DNA of 64,000 bases, taken from the NCBI RefSeq assembly GCF_009746715.1, contig NZ_VRKW01000005.1, forward strand, positions 62,001-126,000. Direction: 5' to 3'. The DNA comes from Ketobacter sp. MCCC 1A13808. Lineage in GTDB: Bacteria; Pseudomonadota; Gammaproteobacteria; Pseudomonadales; Ketobacteraceae. The notes under the pieces were generated by a model. It saw only the letters and a list, made by a program, of their open reading frames with translations, ran no database searches and was not told the origin of the DNA. Shown in pieces: positions 1 to 8,607 of this stretch (position 1 is the first letter of the stretch; each line of letters opens with the position of its first letter). The translations under genes were made by a program, and so were the position numbers.

Positions 1-1
1 T

Positions 2-742
2 TCCAGTTCTGCTCATCTGATTCTGCCTTCCCAGATTCTGGGGTGGCCTGACCAGGGGCAGGCATTCGACGTAGCTGTGCATCTGGGCACGCTGCTTGCG
101 GTGGTCGTTTATTTTTATGTGGATCTTAAGCGGATGGTGGTGGGCAGTTGGGATTCGGTCACCAGTCGCAAAATGAATCAGGATATGCATCTCGCGTTAG
201 CGGTGGGAATCGCAACTGTGCCGGCGGTGATTTTTGGTGGTCTATTCAGTGATTTTATTGAAGATCACCTGCGCTCCAGTTTCGTTATAGCTTGTACGAC
301 GGTGTTTTTTGGATTGTTATTGTGGGCATCGGATAAAGCGGGCAAAGGTGAATTAAGCGTCGAAAAGATCACCTGGAATTTTGCGTTTCTCATTGGTTGT
401 GCGCAAGCTCTGGCTTTGATTCCAGGAACCTCCCGCAGTGGCATAACAATCACAGCGGCACTGTTCCTCGGCTTTAGCCGGGTAGCGTCTGCGCGATTTT
501 CCATGTTGTTGTCGATCCCGATAATTGTGGCCGCCGGCTCCCTGGAAACCGTAAAGCTGGCGGGCGGTCATAGCCCGGTGCCCTGGGATATTATGGCCCT
601 GGGTGTCGTTGCTTCTGCGGTAAGCGCTTTTTTGTGTATCCACGTTTTTATGAGGTTGGTGGAAAGTATTGGCATGCTGCCGTTCGTAATTTACCGGTTG
701 GCGTTGGGTGCATTTTTATTTGCGTTTGTGGGCTTAAATTAG
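2..742 (+). CDS. uppP: Undecaprenyl-diphosphatase UppP (BacA), 5'-truncated by window edge
   Basis: This integral membrane enzyme removes one phosphate from undecaprenyl diphosphate, recycling the lipid carrier for peptidoglycan and other envelope polymers. The reading frame is open from base 2 and enters with SSSAHLILPSQ, the first conserved UppP motif. The second motif, PGTSRSGIT, lies at about 424-450. Several hydrophobic segments follow, ending in ALGAFLFAF. Full UppP proteins are about 265-275 residues and 246 codons are visible, so roughly the first 20-25 residues lie upstream of the window. A GTG at 77 is in frame but would cut through the first catalytic motif, so it is not the start. 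The DUF368 protein at 17726 acts on the same lipid carrier. Confidence 0.95.
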   Translation, partial: SSSAHLILPSQILGWPDQGQAFDVAVHLGTLLAVVVYFYVDLKRMVVGSWDSVTSRKMNQDMHLALAVGIATVPAVIFGGLFSDFIEDHLRSSFVIACTTVFFGLLLWASDKAGKGELSVEKITWNFAFLIGCAQALALIPGTSRSGITITAALFLGFSRVASARFSMLLSIPIIVAAGSLETVKLAGGHSPVPWDIMALGVVASAVSAFLCIHVFMRLVESIGMLPFVIYRLALGAFLFAFVGLN

Positions 743-860
743 TAAAACCCTAAGCTCGGTAGTCACGGCCCTCACTAAACGAAGCTTACCTAATTAGTGT
801 TGTCGGGTTACGGCTCGGCCCCGTGGCAAACTTCACCTTATTGAATCCCGTGTTTCGACG

Positions 861-889
861 TTTAACACCCGGTAAACAGAGGCTATACT
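861..889 (+). promoter_or_regulatory. Sigma-70-like promoter before the 123-aa gene
   Basis: TTTAAC at 861-866 and TATACT at 884-889 are separated by 17 bp, a reasonable -35/-10 pair. It points at the small gene starting at 928. Predicted by eye only. Confidence 0.45.
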
Positions 890-927
890 AATCGGGTTTC
901 AGTAATGTTCGCGAATGATATGCACAC

Positions 928-1299
928 ATGAAAATCAGCTCAGGCCCAATACAGACCTACGCCAGAACCGGTTTGCGCGAAAGCGATAACCAGCGGACTG
1001 CTGCGCAGCAGCTTGAGCGTGTCCGGCGCCCGCCAGGCCCACAGCAGAACAATGCCCCAATAGAGCCGACCACAGAAACCAGCCAGGCCAATCGCCAGGT
1101 GATCGAGCAAGCCCCTGTGGTGGCGATCAACCAAAACCAAGCCAGTCAACATTTGCACCGGATATACCCTGCGTCCACCGGTGAACACCTGCCACCCTCC
1201 AGGCAAACGGCGATGCACACGTACACTACCACCCAACAGATGAGCCGTGAAGCCCAGGGCAGTGGTGAGTTTCTGGGAACCATCGACCTGTTCGTGTAA
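928..1299 (+). CDS. Hypothetical protein, 123 aa, Gln/Thr-rich
   Basis: I do not recognise this protein. It has no signal peptide or membrane segment and is polar and probably disordered, rich in Gln, Asn, Thr and Pro, with a short hydrophobic C-terminal tail (GEFLGTIDLFV). A run with AMHTYTTTQQ precedes the tail. A plausible sigma-70 promoter sits about 40-65 bp upstream, which favours this strand over the antisense frame. There is no clear Shine-Dalgarno before the ATG at 928. It sits alone between uppP and rsmJ. An expressed small cytoplasmic protein is the best reading, but it could be a chance frame. Confidence 0.5.
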   Translation: MKISSGPIQTYARTGLRESDNQRTAAQQLERVRRPPGPQQNNAPIEPTTETSQANRQVIEQAPVVAINQNQASQHLHRIYPASTGEHLPPSRQTAMHTYTTTQQMSREAQGSGEFLGTIDLFV

Positions 1300-1345
1300 G
1301 ACCCTCTAAGCCAGTCACACCGATAGTTATAATAAGGGGAGCCCT

Positions 1346-2131
1346 TTGAGCCGTACTTGGATTGCTGTGGATCATCCGGAAATGCGTCAACGAATAAAGC
1401 AGTTGGGTTTACCGGTTTCCCATTTTGATGAATATTGGTCGCAGGAGGGTGTACAGGAAGAAGAGCTGAAAGCGGTGCTGGAGTGGCGAGAAGGTCAAAT
1501 TCAGTTGCGCTCCTTGAACCCCGAATTGGGGTTGCCGATCGCAGTTGATTTTCTGCACGGCAAAACCGGGTTTCGATTTCAGCGGGCTCAGCATGAAATG
1601 ATCGTGAAAGCGGTGGCAGGGCGGAGCAAAGACCGCTTAACAGTGGTGGATGCCACGGCAGGTTTGGGTCGTGATAGTTTTATTCTGGCCGCTGCGGGTT
1701 ACAGTGTGATCAGTTGTGAGCGACAACCGGCCATCGCGGCGTTGCTTGCCGATGGCCTGGATCGCGCGTTGGACTCAGAGGCTGGAGCCCCGGTGGCCCG
1801 GCGCATTACCGTGAAACCCATATCGGCTTTCAGCCTGTTGTCGGATTTATTGGCAGCGGGCGATGAGCTGGCACGTCCTGATGTGGTCTACCTGGACCCG
1901 ATGTTTCCGGAGCGATCCAAACCTGCATTAGTAAAAAAAGAAATGCGCATCTTTCGCGACGTGGTGGGAGACGATATAGATGCTGAGTCACTGTTGACAC
2001 TGGCCATCAATGCAGCCAAAAAGCGGGTAGTAGTGAAGCGTCCGCGCAAATCCGGGGCGCTAATGGCGGCCATGAAACCAGGTTACCAAATTCTGGGTAA
2101 GAGTAGCCGCATGGACGTTTATCCGGTCTGA
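1346..2131 (+). CDS. rsmJ: 16S rRNA (guanine(1516)-N(2))-methyltransferase RsmJ
   Basis: RsmJ methylates N2 of G1516 in 16S rRNA using S-adenosylmethionine. The 261-residue protein has the SAM-binding motif VDATAGLGRDSF (about residues 101-112) and the N2-methyltransferase signature DPMFP (184-188), followed by the conserved KPALVKKEMRIF stretch. Length fits the family (about 250-260). The start chosen is TTG at 1346, because AAGGGGA at 1334-1340 is a strong ribosome-binding site at good spacing; no ATG lies nearby upstream. It converges on plsB, whose stop is 28 bp away, with no evident terminator between them. Confidence 0.93.
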   Translation: MSRTWIAVDHPEMRQRIKQLGLPVSHFDEYWSQEGVQEEELKAVLEWREGQIQLRSLNPELGLPIAVDFLHGKTGFRFQRAQHEMIVKAVAGRSKDRLTVVDATAGLGRDSFILAAAGYSVISCERQPAIAALLADGLDRALDSEAGAPVARRITVKPISAFSLLSDLLAAGDELARPDVVYLDPMFPERSKPALVKKEMRIFRDVVGDDIDAESLLTLAINAAKKRVVVKRPRKSGALMAAMKPGYQILGKSSRMDVYPV

Positions 2132-2159
2132 GCACCGAGTGGTCGCCTAAGTTCCGCGG

Positions 2160-4676
2160 CTATGCTTTTTCTTTGGTTTTATTTGTCGACGCTTCGTCGA
2201 TTTCTTTCTCCAGATCCATTTCGGCTATTTGCTGAATGCTCTGTCGGGTATCCTCACCTAACAGTGAATGAGCATCCTCGTAGGAACGTAGCAGAGGATC
2301 ACCAAATACCAGATTTCCGTTGTCTCCAACGTTGATAATATCGTTTTTTATCAGGGCCTGGATAAAATTACGGAATAGTGATTTATCGGAAAACTCAGGC
2401 CCGCTCAAGGTATGCAATAGTGACATACGCTGAGCCAGCATCGTGCAAGCATTCTCGAGCTGAGATCGATGCAGCTTTCCTGAGCCCGCCTTAATCAATA
2501 TTTCAACTGTGATGAAAAAGCGTTCCAATGTCTGATGTGTCGTATTGGCCAGAATGGTCAGATGCATGAATTCGGTGGTGCGGGAATCCGGTGCCCAGAC
2601 TTCTTCAGCATCGGCGATTAAATATCCGTATTCCACCAACACGGCGACGCATTGGTCTACGACTCCGGGTATATCGTCCGCTTTCCAGTGGATGAACAGT
2701 TCGGATTGCAGAAAAAGGTACAATTGCTGAATCTGTTTATACAGGACTGCGCGTTGCAGGCGCCGGTTATTCAGCACCAGACAAGCAACCAGGGAAATGA
2801 CCGCGAACACATGAATGATGTTGTTACGATAGTAGGTCATTAAGAGGGATTTTTCGTCGGTGAAACGTATGACGTCTCCCAGGGGGTGTTTCTGACGGAT
2901 ATACACTTCTAACGTGTCGCAGTAAGCGATAATTCCGTTGCCGTCAATCTCCGGGACCACAACCTCATTGCTGTAGGGGGATTTTCGGAGATAGGCGAGA
3001 CAAAAATCCAGTTGTGTGGCCAGGGCTTTTTCATCCATAGCTTGCTTTGGGGTGGAGAGCAAAACCAGGCTCAGCAGGTTGATGGGATTGATCACCGCAG
3101 CATTATTAATTTCGGTGATGATTTGGGTGCCGAGCTGATCGACGGCTGTGCTGACCCAGGGCGGTGGTTTGTTGTCGTTGTAGTCTGCTTTTTTCCAGTC
3201 CGGCTCAATTTCGGTAAGATGATCATTAAGGTGAATCGGATCGCCGAAATTGACGTAGACTTGCCCAAAAGTGCCGCGGATTTTACGCAAAGTACGCAAA
3301 ATTCCGAAAATGGATTCCTGTTGTTTTTCTTTGCCGTAAAGCTCACCCAGGTAGGTGCCGGCTTCCAACACTTTTTCATAACTCACGTGCACGGGCACGA
3401 ACACAAAATTCCGGCGCTGTGTGCGGAGGAAACTGCGCACGGTCATGGAAAGCATGCCCGGTCTTGGCGCTAGCAGCCGCCCAGTGCGGCTGCGTCCGCC
3501 TTCTATAAAGTATTCTACAGAAAACCCACGATCAAATGTCATATTCAGGTATTCATTGAATACGGCCGTGTAAAGCCGGTTGCCTTTGAAACTACGGCGT
3601 AGAAAAAAGGCTCCACCCCGACGCAGAATGGGACCCACTACCGGCATGTTCAGATTCACACCGGCCGCTATGTGCGGTGGCACCATGCGGTTGCGAAACA
3701 GGAGGTAGGACATCAGCAAATAGTCAATATGGCTCCTGTGGCAGGGCACGTAGATAACTTCATTATTGGTGGCGACCTTTTTGAGACGATCAATACCGGT
3801 AACAGAAACACCGTTGTATAATTTATTCCACAACCAGGTTAACACCAGGTAATAAATACGAATCACCGCGTGCGAATAGTCTGCGGCAATTTCTTCGGCG
3901 TAACTGCGCGCTGTAGCCTGGGCTTTTTTAATGTTCTTTTTCCCGGAACGCGACGCTTCGGCTTCAATTGCAGCCACCACGTTAGGCATACCCAATAGTG
4001 CGTTTACCAGAATGCGCCGGTGAGAAAGATCCGGGCCGATAACGGCCTCGCGCAAGCGGCGGAAATGAGTGCGGAAAACGCGGCTCAGTTTGCGCACGGT
4101 GCGTTCCTGGCTCAGGCCTTCCTGCATGGCGGTACGTAGCGACACCGGCTCGTCAAAATGCACGACCGTGTTGCGTCCCTGAATCATAATCATCAGCAAT
4201 TTGCGGAATAAACCGGGCACACGCCAGTTGTCCGAAAACAGGATTTTAAATACAGAATTTTCACGCGCCGGTGCTTGCCCCCAAAACAACGACACCGGCA
4301 CTAATTGCACATCCAGGGTGGGGTCGAGTTCCATGGCCTTGATCATGTTGACCAGCTTTTTGGGTTGCGACTGAATCATCTCCTTGCGCTGCCAGACCCA
4401 GCCCTGACCACTAAGATAAAGCGCCGCTCGCTTATGTTGAAAGCCGCCCACCTGCAGTCCGCTGGAGGGGGCAGGCAAACCCTGTGCTATACATTCCCGG
4501 TCCATGACCAAATAATCAGACAAGGATTCGCTCTTCAGTACATAGCAAACCGGCTTTTCGGCATCAATATTCAGCGATTCAATATTGTCTGGCTGAACCC
4601 GTGTACGCACTATCAAATATAAAAACTGCTTTACAATCCATGCGAACAGCAGATCCAATCCTAACCATCGTGTCAT
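2160..4676 (-). CDS. plsB: Glycerol-3-phosphate acyltransferase PlsB
   Basis: PlsB makes 1-acyl-glycerol-3-phosphate from acyl-ACP or acyl-CoA, the first step of phospholipid synthesis, at the inner membrane. The 838-residue protein carries the four acyltransferase blocks: HRSHID (about 312-317, catalytic His and Asp), GGAFFLRRSF, EGGRSRTGR (about 390-398) and VPVHVSYE. E. coli PlsB is 807 residues, so length is normal for the long gammaproteobacterial form. The start ATG at 4676 has AAGGT upstream on the minus strand. It is transcribed divergently from the ABC transporter operon at 4969. Confidence 0.96.
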   Translation of the reverse strand: MTRWLGLDLLFAWIVKQFLYLIVRTRVQPDNIESLNIDAEKPVCYVLKSESLSDYLVMDRECIAQGLPAPSSGLQVGGFQHKRAALYLSGQGWVWQRKEMIQSQPKKLVNMIKAMELDPTLDVQLVPVSLFWGQAPARENSVFKILFSDNWRVPGLFRKLLMIMIQGRNTVVHFDEPVSLRTAMQEGLSQERTVRKLSRVFRTHFRRLREAVIGPDLSHRRILVNALLGMPNVVAAIEAEASRSGKKNIKKAQATARSYAEEIAADYSHAVIRIYYLVLTWLWNKLYNGVSVTGIDRLKKVATNNEVIYVPCHRSHIDYLLMSYLLFRNRMVPPHIAAGVNLNMPVVGPILRRGGAFFLRRSFKGNRLYTAVFNEYLNMTFDRGFSVEYFIEGGRSRTGRLLAPRPGMLSMTVRSFLRTQRRNFVFVPVHVSYEKVLEAGTYLGELYGKEKQQESIFGILRTLRKIRGTFGQVYVNFGDPIHLNDHLTEIEPDWKKADYNDNKPPPWVSTAVDQLGTQIITEINNAAVINPINLLSLVLLSTPKQAMDEKALATQLDFCLAYLRKSPYSNEVVVPEIDGNGIIAYCDTLEVYIRQKHPLGDVIRFTDEKSLLMTYYRNNIIHVFAVISLVACLVLNNRRLQRAVLYKQIQQLYLFLQSELFIHWKADDIPGVVDQCVAVLVEYGYLIADAEEVWAPDSRTTEFMHLTILANTTHQTLERFFITVEILIKAGSGKLHRSQLENACTMLAQRMSLLHTLSGPEFSDKSLFRNFIQALIKNDIINVGDNGNLVFGDPLLRSYEDAHSLLGEDTRQSIQQIAEMDLEKEIDEASTNKTKEKA

Positions 4677-4968
4677 GTGAAACCTTTATGTTGAGTCGCC
4701 GGGCCTGCTCGGAAGCAGCCATTCAGAACTCGCAGAGTCTAATCCCTATGCCGCGTGTAGGCAAAAATCTATCATATAAATCCGTAACAGGGGATGAATT
4801 CAGTGGTAGCATCCGTACCCATCAGGGGCTAAGAACTTTTTTAAGTAGCTGTAGTCCAACCACCCGATTTTTACGATGAAACCCCTGAGCCTGCCAGGGT
4901 TCGCGGCGGTCGCACGCCAGGGCTCTGTGTCGAGGGTTCGTGTGAACTAAAAATAAACAGGGAAAATC

Positions 4969-5886
4969 ATGATAAAGATAGACAACCTGACTAAATCTTT
5001 TGGCCAGTTCACGGCAGTGGATGGCCTGTCCTTCCGGGTTGCTCCCGGAGAAGTGCTGGGCTTTCTCGGCCCTAACGGCGCCGGCAAGTCCACCACCATG
5101 AAGATGATCACCGGATTCATGGCGCCGAGCTCCGGCAAAGTGACGGTTTTCGAAAATGACGCCAGCGTTAACCCGCTCAAAACCAAGGCGATCATCGGTT
5201 ACTTGCCGGAAGGGGCCCCCAGTTACGGCGATATGACCACCGCTCAATTTCTGAAGTTCATCGGCAAGATCCGGGGTTTTCGGGGAGCAGAGTTGGCAAG
5301 CCGAATAGAGCGGGTGAAACAGCAATTGCATCTGGATCGGGTGATGGATCAAACCATCGACACCTTATCCAAAGGGTTCAAACGCAGGGTGGGGATGGCA
5401 CAGGCCATTATTCACGATCCAAAAGTTCTTATTCTGGATGAACCTACGGACGGACTGGATCCAAACCAGAAAAAAGAAGTGCGCGAACTGATTGCAAATC
5501 TGTCGAAAGACAAGATTGTCATTATCTCGACGCATATTCTGGAAGAGGTGTCTGCTGTCTGCAGTCGGGCCATTATTATTTCGGGCGGGCGCATACTGGC
5601 GGACGGCACACCGGCCGAGCTTGAGGCCCGTTCCCGCTATCATGGCGCTATCTCCTTGAGTCTGTCTGACGCTGAGGGTGCCGAATCGTTGCTGGCCCGG
5701 TTACCGCAAGCGGGTAGCGTAGAAGTCGATGGCGGTAACCTGGTGGTGTTTCCTAATGACAAACCGGGTTTGTTTAACGCCGTTAACGATCTAATACAAC
5801 AAAAGCAATGGCAAGTACGCGAGCTGCATGTGGAGCGTGGTCGTCTGGATGAAGTGTTCCGTACCATTACTCAGGGGGCCGCATGA
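4969..5886 (+). CDS. ABC transporter ATP-binding protein, GldA/NosF type
   Basis: This 305-residue ATPase is the motor subunit of an ABC-2 type transporter. Walker A is GPNGAGKST (about 34-42). The signature is a divergent LSKGF (133-137) instead of LSGGQ, as is common in GldA/CcmA-like members. Walker B is VLILDEPT (153-160) and the switch His is in ISTHILEE (about 189). About 85 C-terminal residues form the accessory domain seen in DrrA/GldA-like proteins. Its stop overlaps the permease start by four bases (ATGA), so the two are translationally coupled. The substrate is unknown; GldA homologues in Bacteroidetes are linked to gliding, but gammaproteobacterial versions have no settled role. 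Confidence 0.88.
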   Translation: MIKIDNLTKSFGQFTAVDGLSFRVAPGEVLGFLGPNGAGKSTTMKMITGFMAPSSGKVTVFENDASVNPLKTKAIIGYLPEGAPSYGDMTTAQFLKFIGKIRGFRGAELASRIERVKQQLHLDRVMDQTIDTLSKGFKRRVGMAQAIIHDPKVLILDEPTDGLDPNQKKEVRELIANLSKDKIVIISTHILEEVSAVCSRAIIISGGRILADGTPAELEARSRYHGAISLSLSDAEGAESLLARLPQAGSVEVDGGNLVVFPNDKPGLFNAVNDLIQQKQWQVRELHVERGRLDEVFRTITQGAA

Positions 5887-6620
5887 TGAACCAATTAGGT
5901 GTCATATTCCGACGGGAATTGTCCAGTTACTTCGCTACACCGCTAGCCTATGTGTTTATTATGATTTTTCTGGTTTCAGCGGGTTCGTTTGCTTTTTTCT
6001 TTGGCAATTTTTTTCAAAGTGGGCAGGCAGATCTGAGAATCTTTTTTAATTACCACCCCTGGTTGTATCTGTTTTTAGTACCTGCGTTGTCGATGCGGTT
6101 GTGGGCGGAAGAACGGAAGAGCGGAACTTTGGAGCTGTTAATGACGCTACCGGTGAGCCTTGCGGATATGGTGCTGGGTAAGTTCCTGGCTGCCTGGGTG
6201 TTCACCGGCATTGCGTTAATACTGACGTTTCCAATCTGGATAACGGTAAATTACCTGGGAGACCCGGACAACGGCGTAATTCTTGGTGGATACATCGGTA
6301 GCTGGTTAATGGCCGGAAGCTTGCTTTCCGTCGGTTCCTGCATTTCTGCTTGTACTAAAAATCAGGTTATCGCTTTTATTATTACTGTGGTGGTCTGCTT
6401 CTTTATGATGATGAGCGGTATGAGTATCGTGATGGATTGGATGCCAGGCTGGTTTGCCACCTGGGTGCTGGAATCCATCGCAGCACTTAGCTTTCTGTCT
6501 CACTTCAACTCCATTTCGAAAGGGGTTCTAGAAATCAGGGATTTGTTGTATTTCCTCATCATGATGGGCGGCTGGTTGATGGCAACCGCAATCGTGATTG
6601 ACATAAAGAAAGCTAACTAA
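5883..6620 (+). CDS. ABC-2 type transporter permease, GldF-like
   Basis: The 245-residue membrane protein has about six hydrophobic segments. The N-terminal RRELSSYFATPLAYVF stretch and the middle LRLWAEERKSGTLELLMTLP motif are typical of ABC-2 permeases of the GldF/NosY type. It overlaps the ATPase gene by four bases, and the GldG-like gene follows after 12 bp, so the three form one operon. The transported molecule cannot be read from the sequence. Confidence 0.87.
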   Translation: MMNQLGVIFRRELSSYFATPLAYVFIMIFLVSAGSFAFFFGNFFQSGQADLRIFFNYHPWLYLFLVPALSMRLWAEERKSGTLELLMTLPVSLADMVLGKFLAAWVFTGIALILTFPIWITVNYLGDPDNGVILGGYIGSWLMAGSLLSVGSCISACTKNQVIAFIITVVVCFFMMMSGMSIVMDWMPGWFATWVLESIAALSFLSHFNSISKGVLEIRDLLYFLIMMGGWLMATAIVIDIKKAN

Positions 6621-6632
6621 GGAGCCTCCACG

Positions 6633-8600
6633 ATGCACATTAGCAAATGGTTTTCAGGTGCCGGGTTGGTGATCCTGGCGTTGATTGTTTTATTTTCCAC
6701 ATTATTTACGGATTGGATTTTTAAGGGTGCCCGAGTTGATCTGACCGAAGGGCAAATCTACACCTTGTCAGATGGCAGTAAAAATATAGTCTCCGAGCTG
6801 GATAAACCCCTTGAGCTGTATTTTTTCTTTTCACAAAGCACCACGCGGGAAGCACTGGGTTTGCGTAATTACGCGAAACAGGTGCGTGAACTGCTTGAGG
6901 AATACGTGTCGGCTTCGAAAGGAAAAATCAAGCTAACGGTGATTGATCCGGAGCCTTTTTCAGAGGATGAGGATCGCGCCGCCGCGTTTGGTTTGGAGGC
7001 GGTTCCGATTAATAATTCGGATACAGTCTACTTTGGTTTAGTGGCGCAATACGGCGAATTAACCGAAGGTGCCACTGCCGAAGAAAATGAACGTCCTACT
7101 TTGCAGATCCCTTTCTTTCAGGCAGAGCGTCAGCGGTTTTTGGAATACGATATTGCCAAGATGATCCACCAGGTCAGTCAGACGAAGAAACCGGTTATCG
7201 GTTTGCTGTCCGGGCTTCAGGTCGATGGCGGCTTCGAAATGATGACGCGCCAGCCTACGGCACCCTGGTTTACTTTCTCTCAACTCAAAGAGTTGTTTGA
7301 GGTGATGCCGGTTGCTGAGGACGTGCAGGAAATCCCCGTGCAAGACTATAACTTGTTACTGGTAGTCCATCCCAAAGAGCTCAGTGAAGAGACGCTGTTT
7401 GCTATTGACCAGTATGTATTGAGAGGGGGGCATGCGGTATTTTTTGTCGATCCTTTTGCTGAATTGGATCGCATGAGCGAGAACAAGGCGTCTCAAGATC
7501 TCAATCGGTTGTTCAATGCCTGGGGCGTAAACGTCGATATGGGTAAATTTATCGGCGATGCTCAGTTGGCGTTGCAGGTCAGTGGCCAGAATCGTCAACC
7601 TGTTCGCCATCTGGGCATTTTACAGCTCACTGACCAAAACCTGGCGCGTGATAGTATCTCCACCAGCCAGCTGGAAACATTGCATATGTCCAGCACTGGT
7701 TTCATTTCGACCTTGGAGGGGGTGACCACCAAAATCGAACCCCTGATGACCAGCTCGGAACATGCGATGCCTATTGATGCTGCGAAGCTGGTACAAATGG
7801 ACGATCCGCTCACGTTGATGCAGGGCTTTACCCCGGATGGCAAGGTTTACTCGATGGGTGTGAGAATCACCGGTGAGGTCCAATCCGCGTTTCCGGAGGG
7901 GGTACCAATCAGCGAAGGCGGTGATGATACCAAACAAGGGAGCGAAGCCGCCGAAGACATTGCCGATGATGTCGCCGAAGAGCCGGTGGAGGCGGAGTCG
8001 GTGAAAGCGGTGACGGACAATAAACAGGAATACCTGCAGAAGTCCGGCCAACCGATTAACGTCGTGATCGTTGCCGATACCGATGTTCTTACTGATCGTT
8101 TATGGGTTCAGGTGCAGGAAATGTTCGGCCAGCAAATTGCGAGCCCGTTTGCGGATAACGGCAATTTCTTCTTTAATACCGTGGAACTGCTATCCGGAAG
8201 TTCAGACCTGATTGATATTCGCGGTCAGGGACGCTATTTCCGCCCCTTCACCGTGGTAAAAGAGATGCGACGGGCGGCCGAAGAGGAATTCCAGAGCGTT
8301 GAACAGGGATTGCAGCAGGAACTGCAGAATATTGAGCAGCAACTCACTGCACTGCAAAATCAACAGGGTGAGAACGGTGAAATGATTACCCTGACTCCGG
8401 AGGTGGAAAACCAGCTGGAAGAGTTCCGCAAGAAAAAGCTCAGTATTCGGAAGCAGTTGCGTGATGTGCAGCATCAGCTGAACAAAGATATCGAAGCCCT
8501 GGACTTCAAACTGAAATTGATCAATATTGCGCTTGTACCTTTTATCCTAACGCTGATCGTGGTGGTTATCGCCCTCTATCGTCGGCGAAAACGAGGTTAA
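6633..8600 (+). CDS. GldG-family ABC transporter accessory protein
   Basis: The 655-residue protein has one membrane anchor near the N-terminus (about 10-30) and another close to the C-terminus (about 633-650, followed by RRRKRG). Between them is a large extracytoplasmic GldG-type domain (DLTEGQIYTLSDGSKNI motif near 36-52). An acidic low-complexity linker lies at about 425-460 and a Gln/Glu-rich coiled coil at about 550-620. AAGGAG at 6621-6626 precedes the ATG. It is the third gene of the ABC operon. In many gammaproteobacteria a DUF4340 protein gene follows this one; here tilS follows directly instead. Function is unknown. Confidence 0.85.
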   Translation: MHISKWFSGAGLVILALIVLFSTLFTDWIFKGARVDLTEGQIYTLSDGSKNIVSELDKPLELYFFFSQSTTREALGLRNYAKQVRELLEEYVSASKGKIKLTVIDPEPFSEDEDRAAAFGLEAVPINNSDTVYFGLVAQYGELTEGATAEENERPTLQIPFFQAERQRFLEYDIAKMIHQVSQTKKPVIGLLSGLQVDGGFEMMTRQPTAPWFTFSQLKELFEVMPVAEDVQEIPVQDYNLLLVVHPKELSEETLFAIDQYVLRGGHAVFFVDPFAELDRMSENKASQDLNRLFNAWGVNVDMGKFIGDAQLALQVSGQNRQPVRHLGILQLTDQNLARDSISTSQLETLHMSSTGFISTLEGVTTKIEPLMTSSEHAMPIDAAKLVQMDDPLTLMQGFTPDGKVYSMGVRITGEVQSAFPEGVPISEGGDDTKQGSEAAEDIADDVAEEPVEAESVKAVTDNKQEYLQKSGQPINVVIVADTDVLTDRLWVQVQEMFGQQIASPFADNGNFFFNTVELLSGSSDLIDIRGQGRYFRPFTVVKEMRRAAEEEFQSVEQGLQQELQNIEQQLTALQNQQGENGEMITLTPEVENQLEEFRKKKLSIRKQLRDVQHQLNKDIEALDFKLKLINIALVPFILTLIVVVIALYRRRKRG

Positions 8601-8607
8601 CGCGCCT

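Noticed and set aside
940-1236. 98-codon minus-strand frame antisense to the small Gln/Thr-rich gene
   Set aside because: The plus-strand frame is longer and has a promoter; the antisense frame has no start signals.
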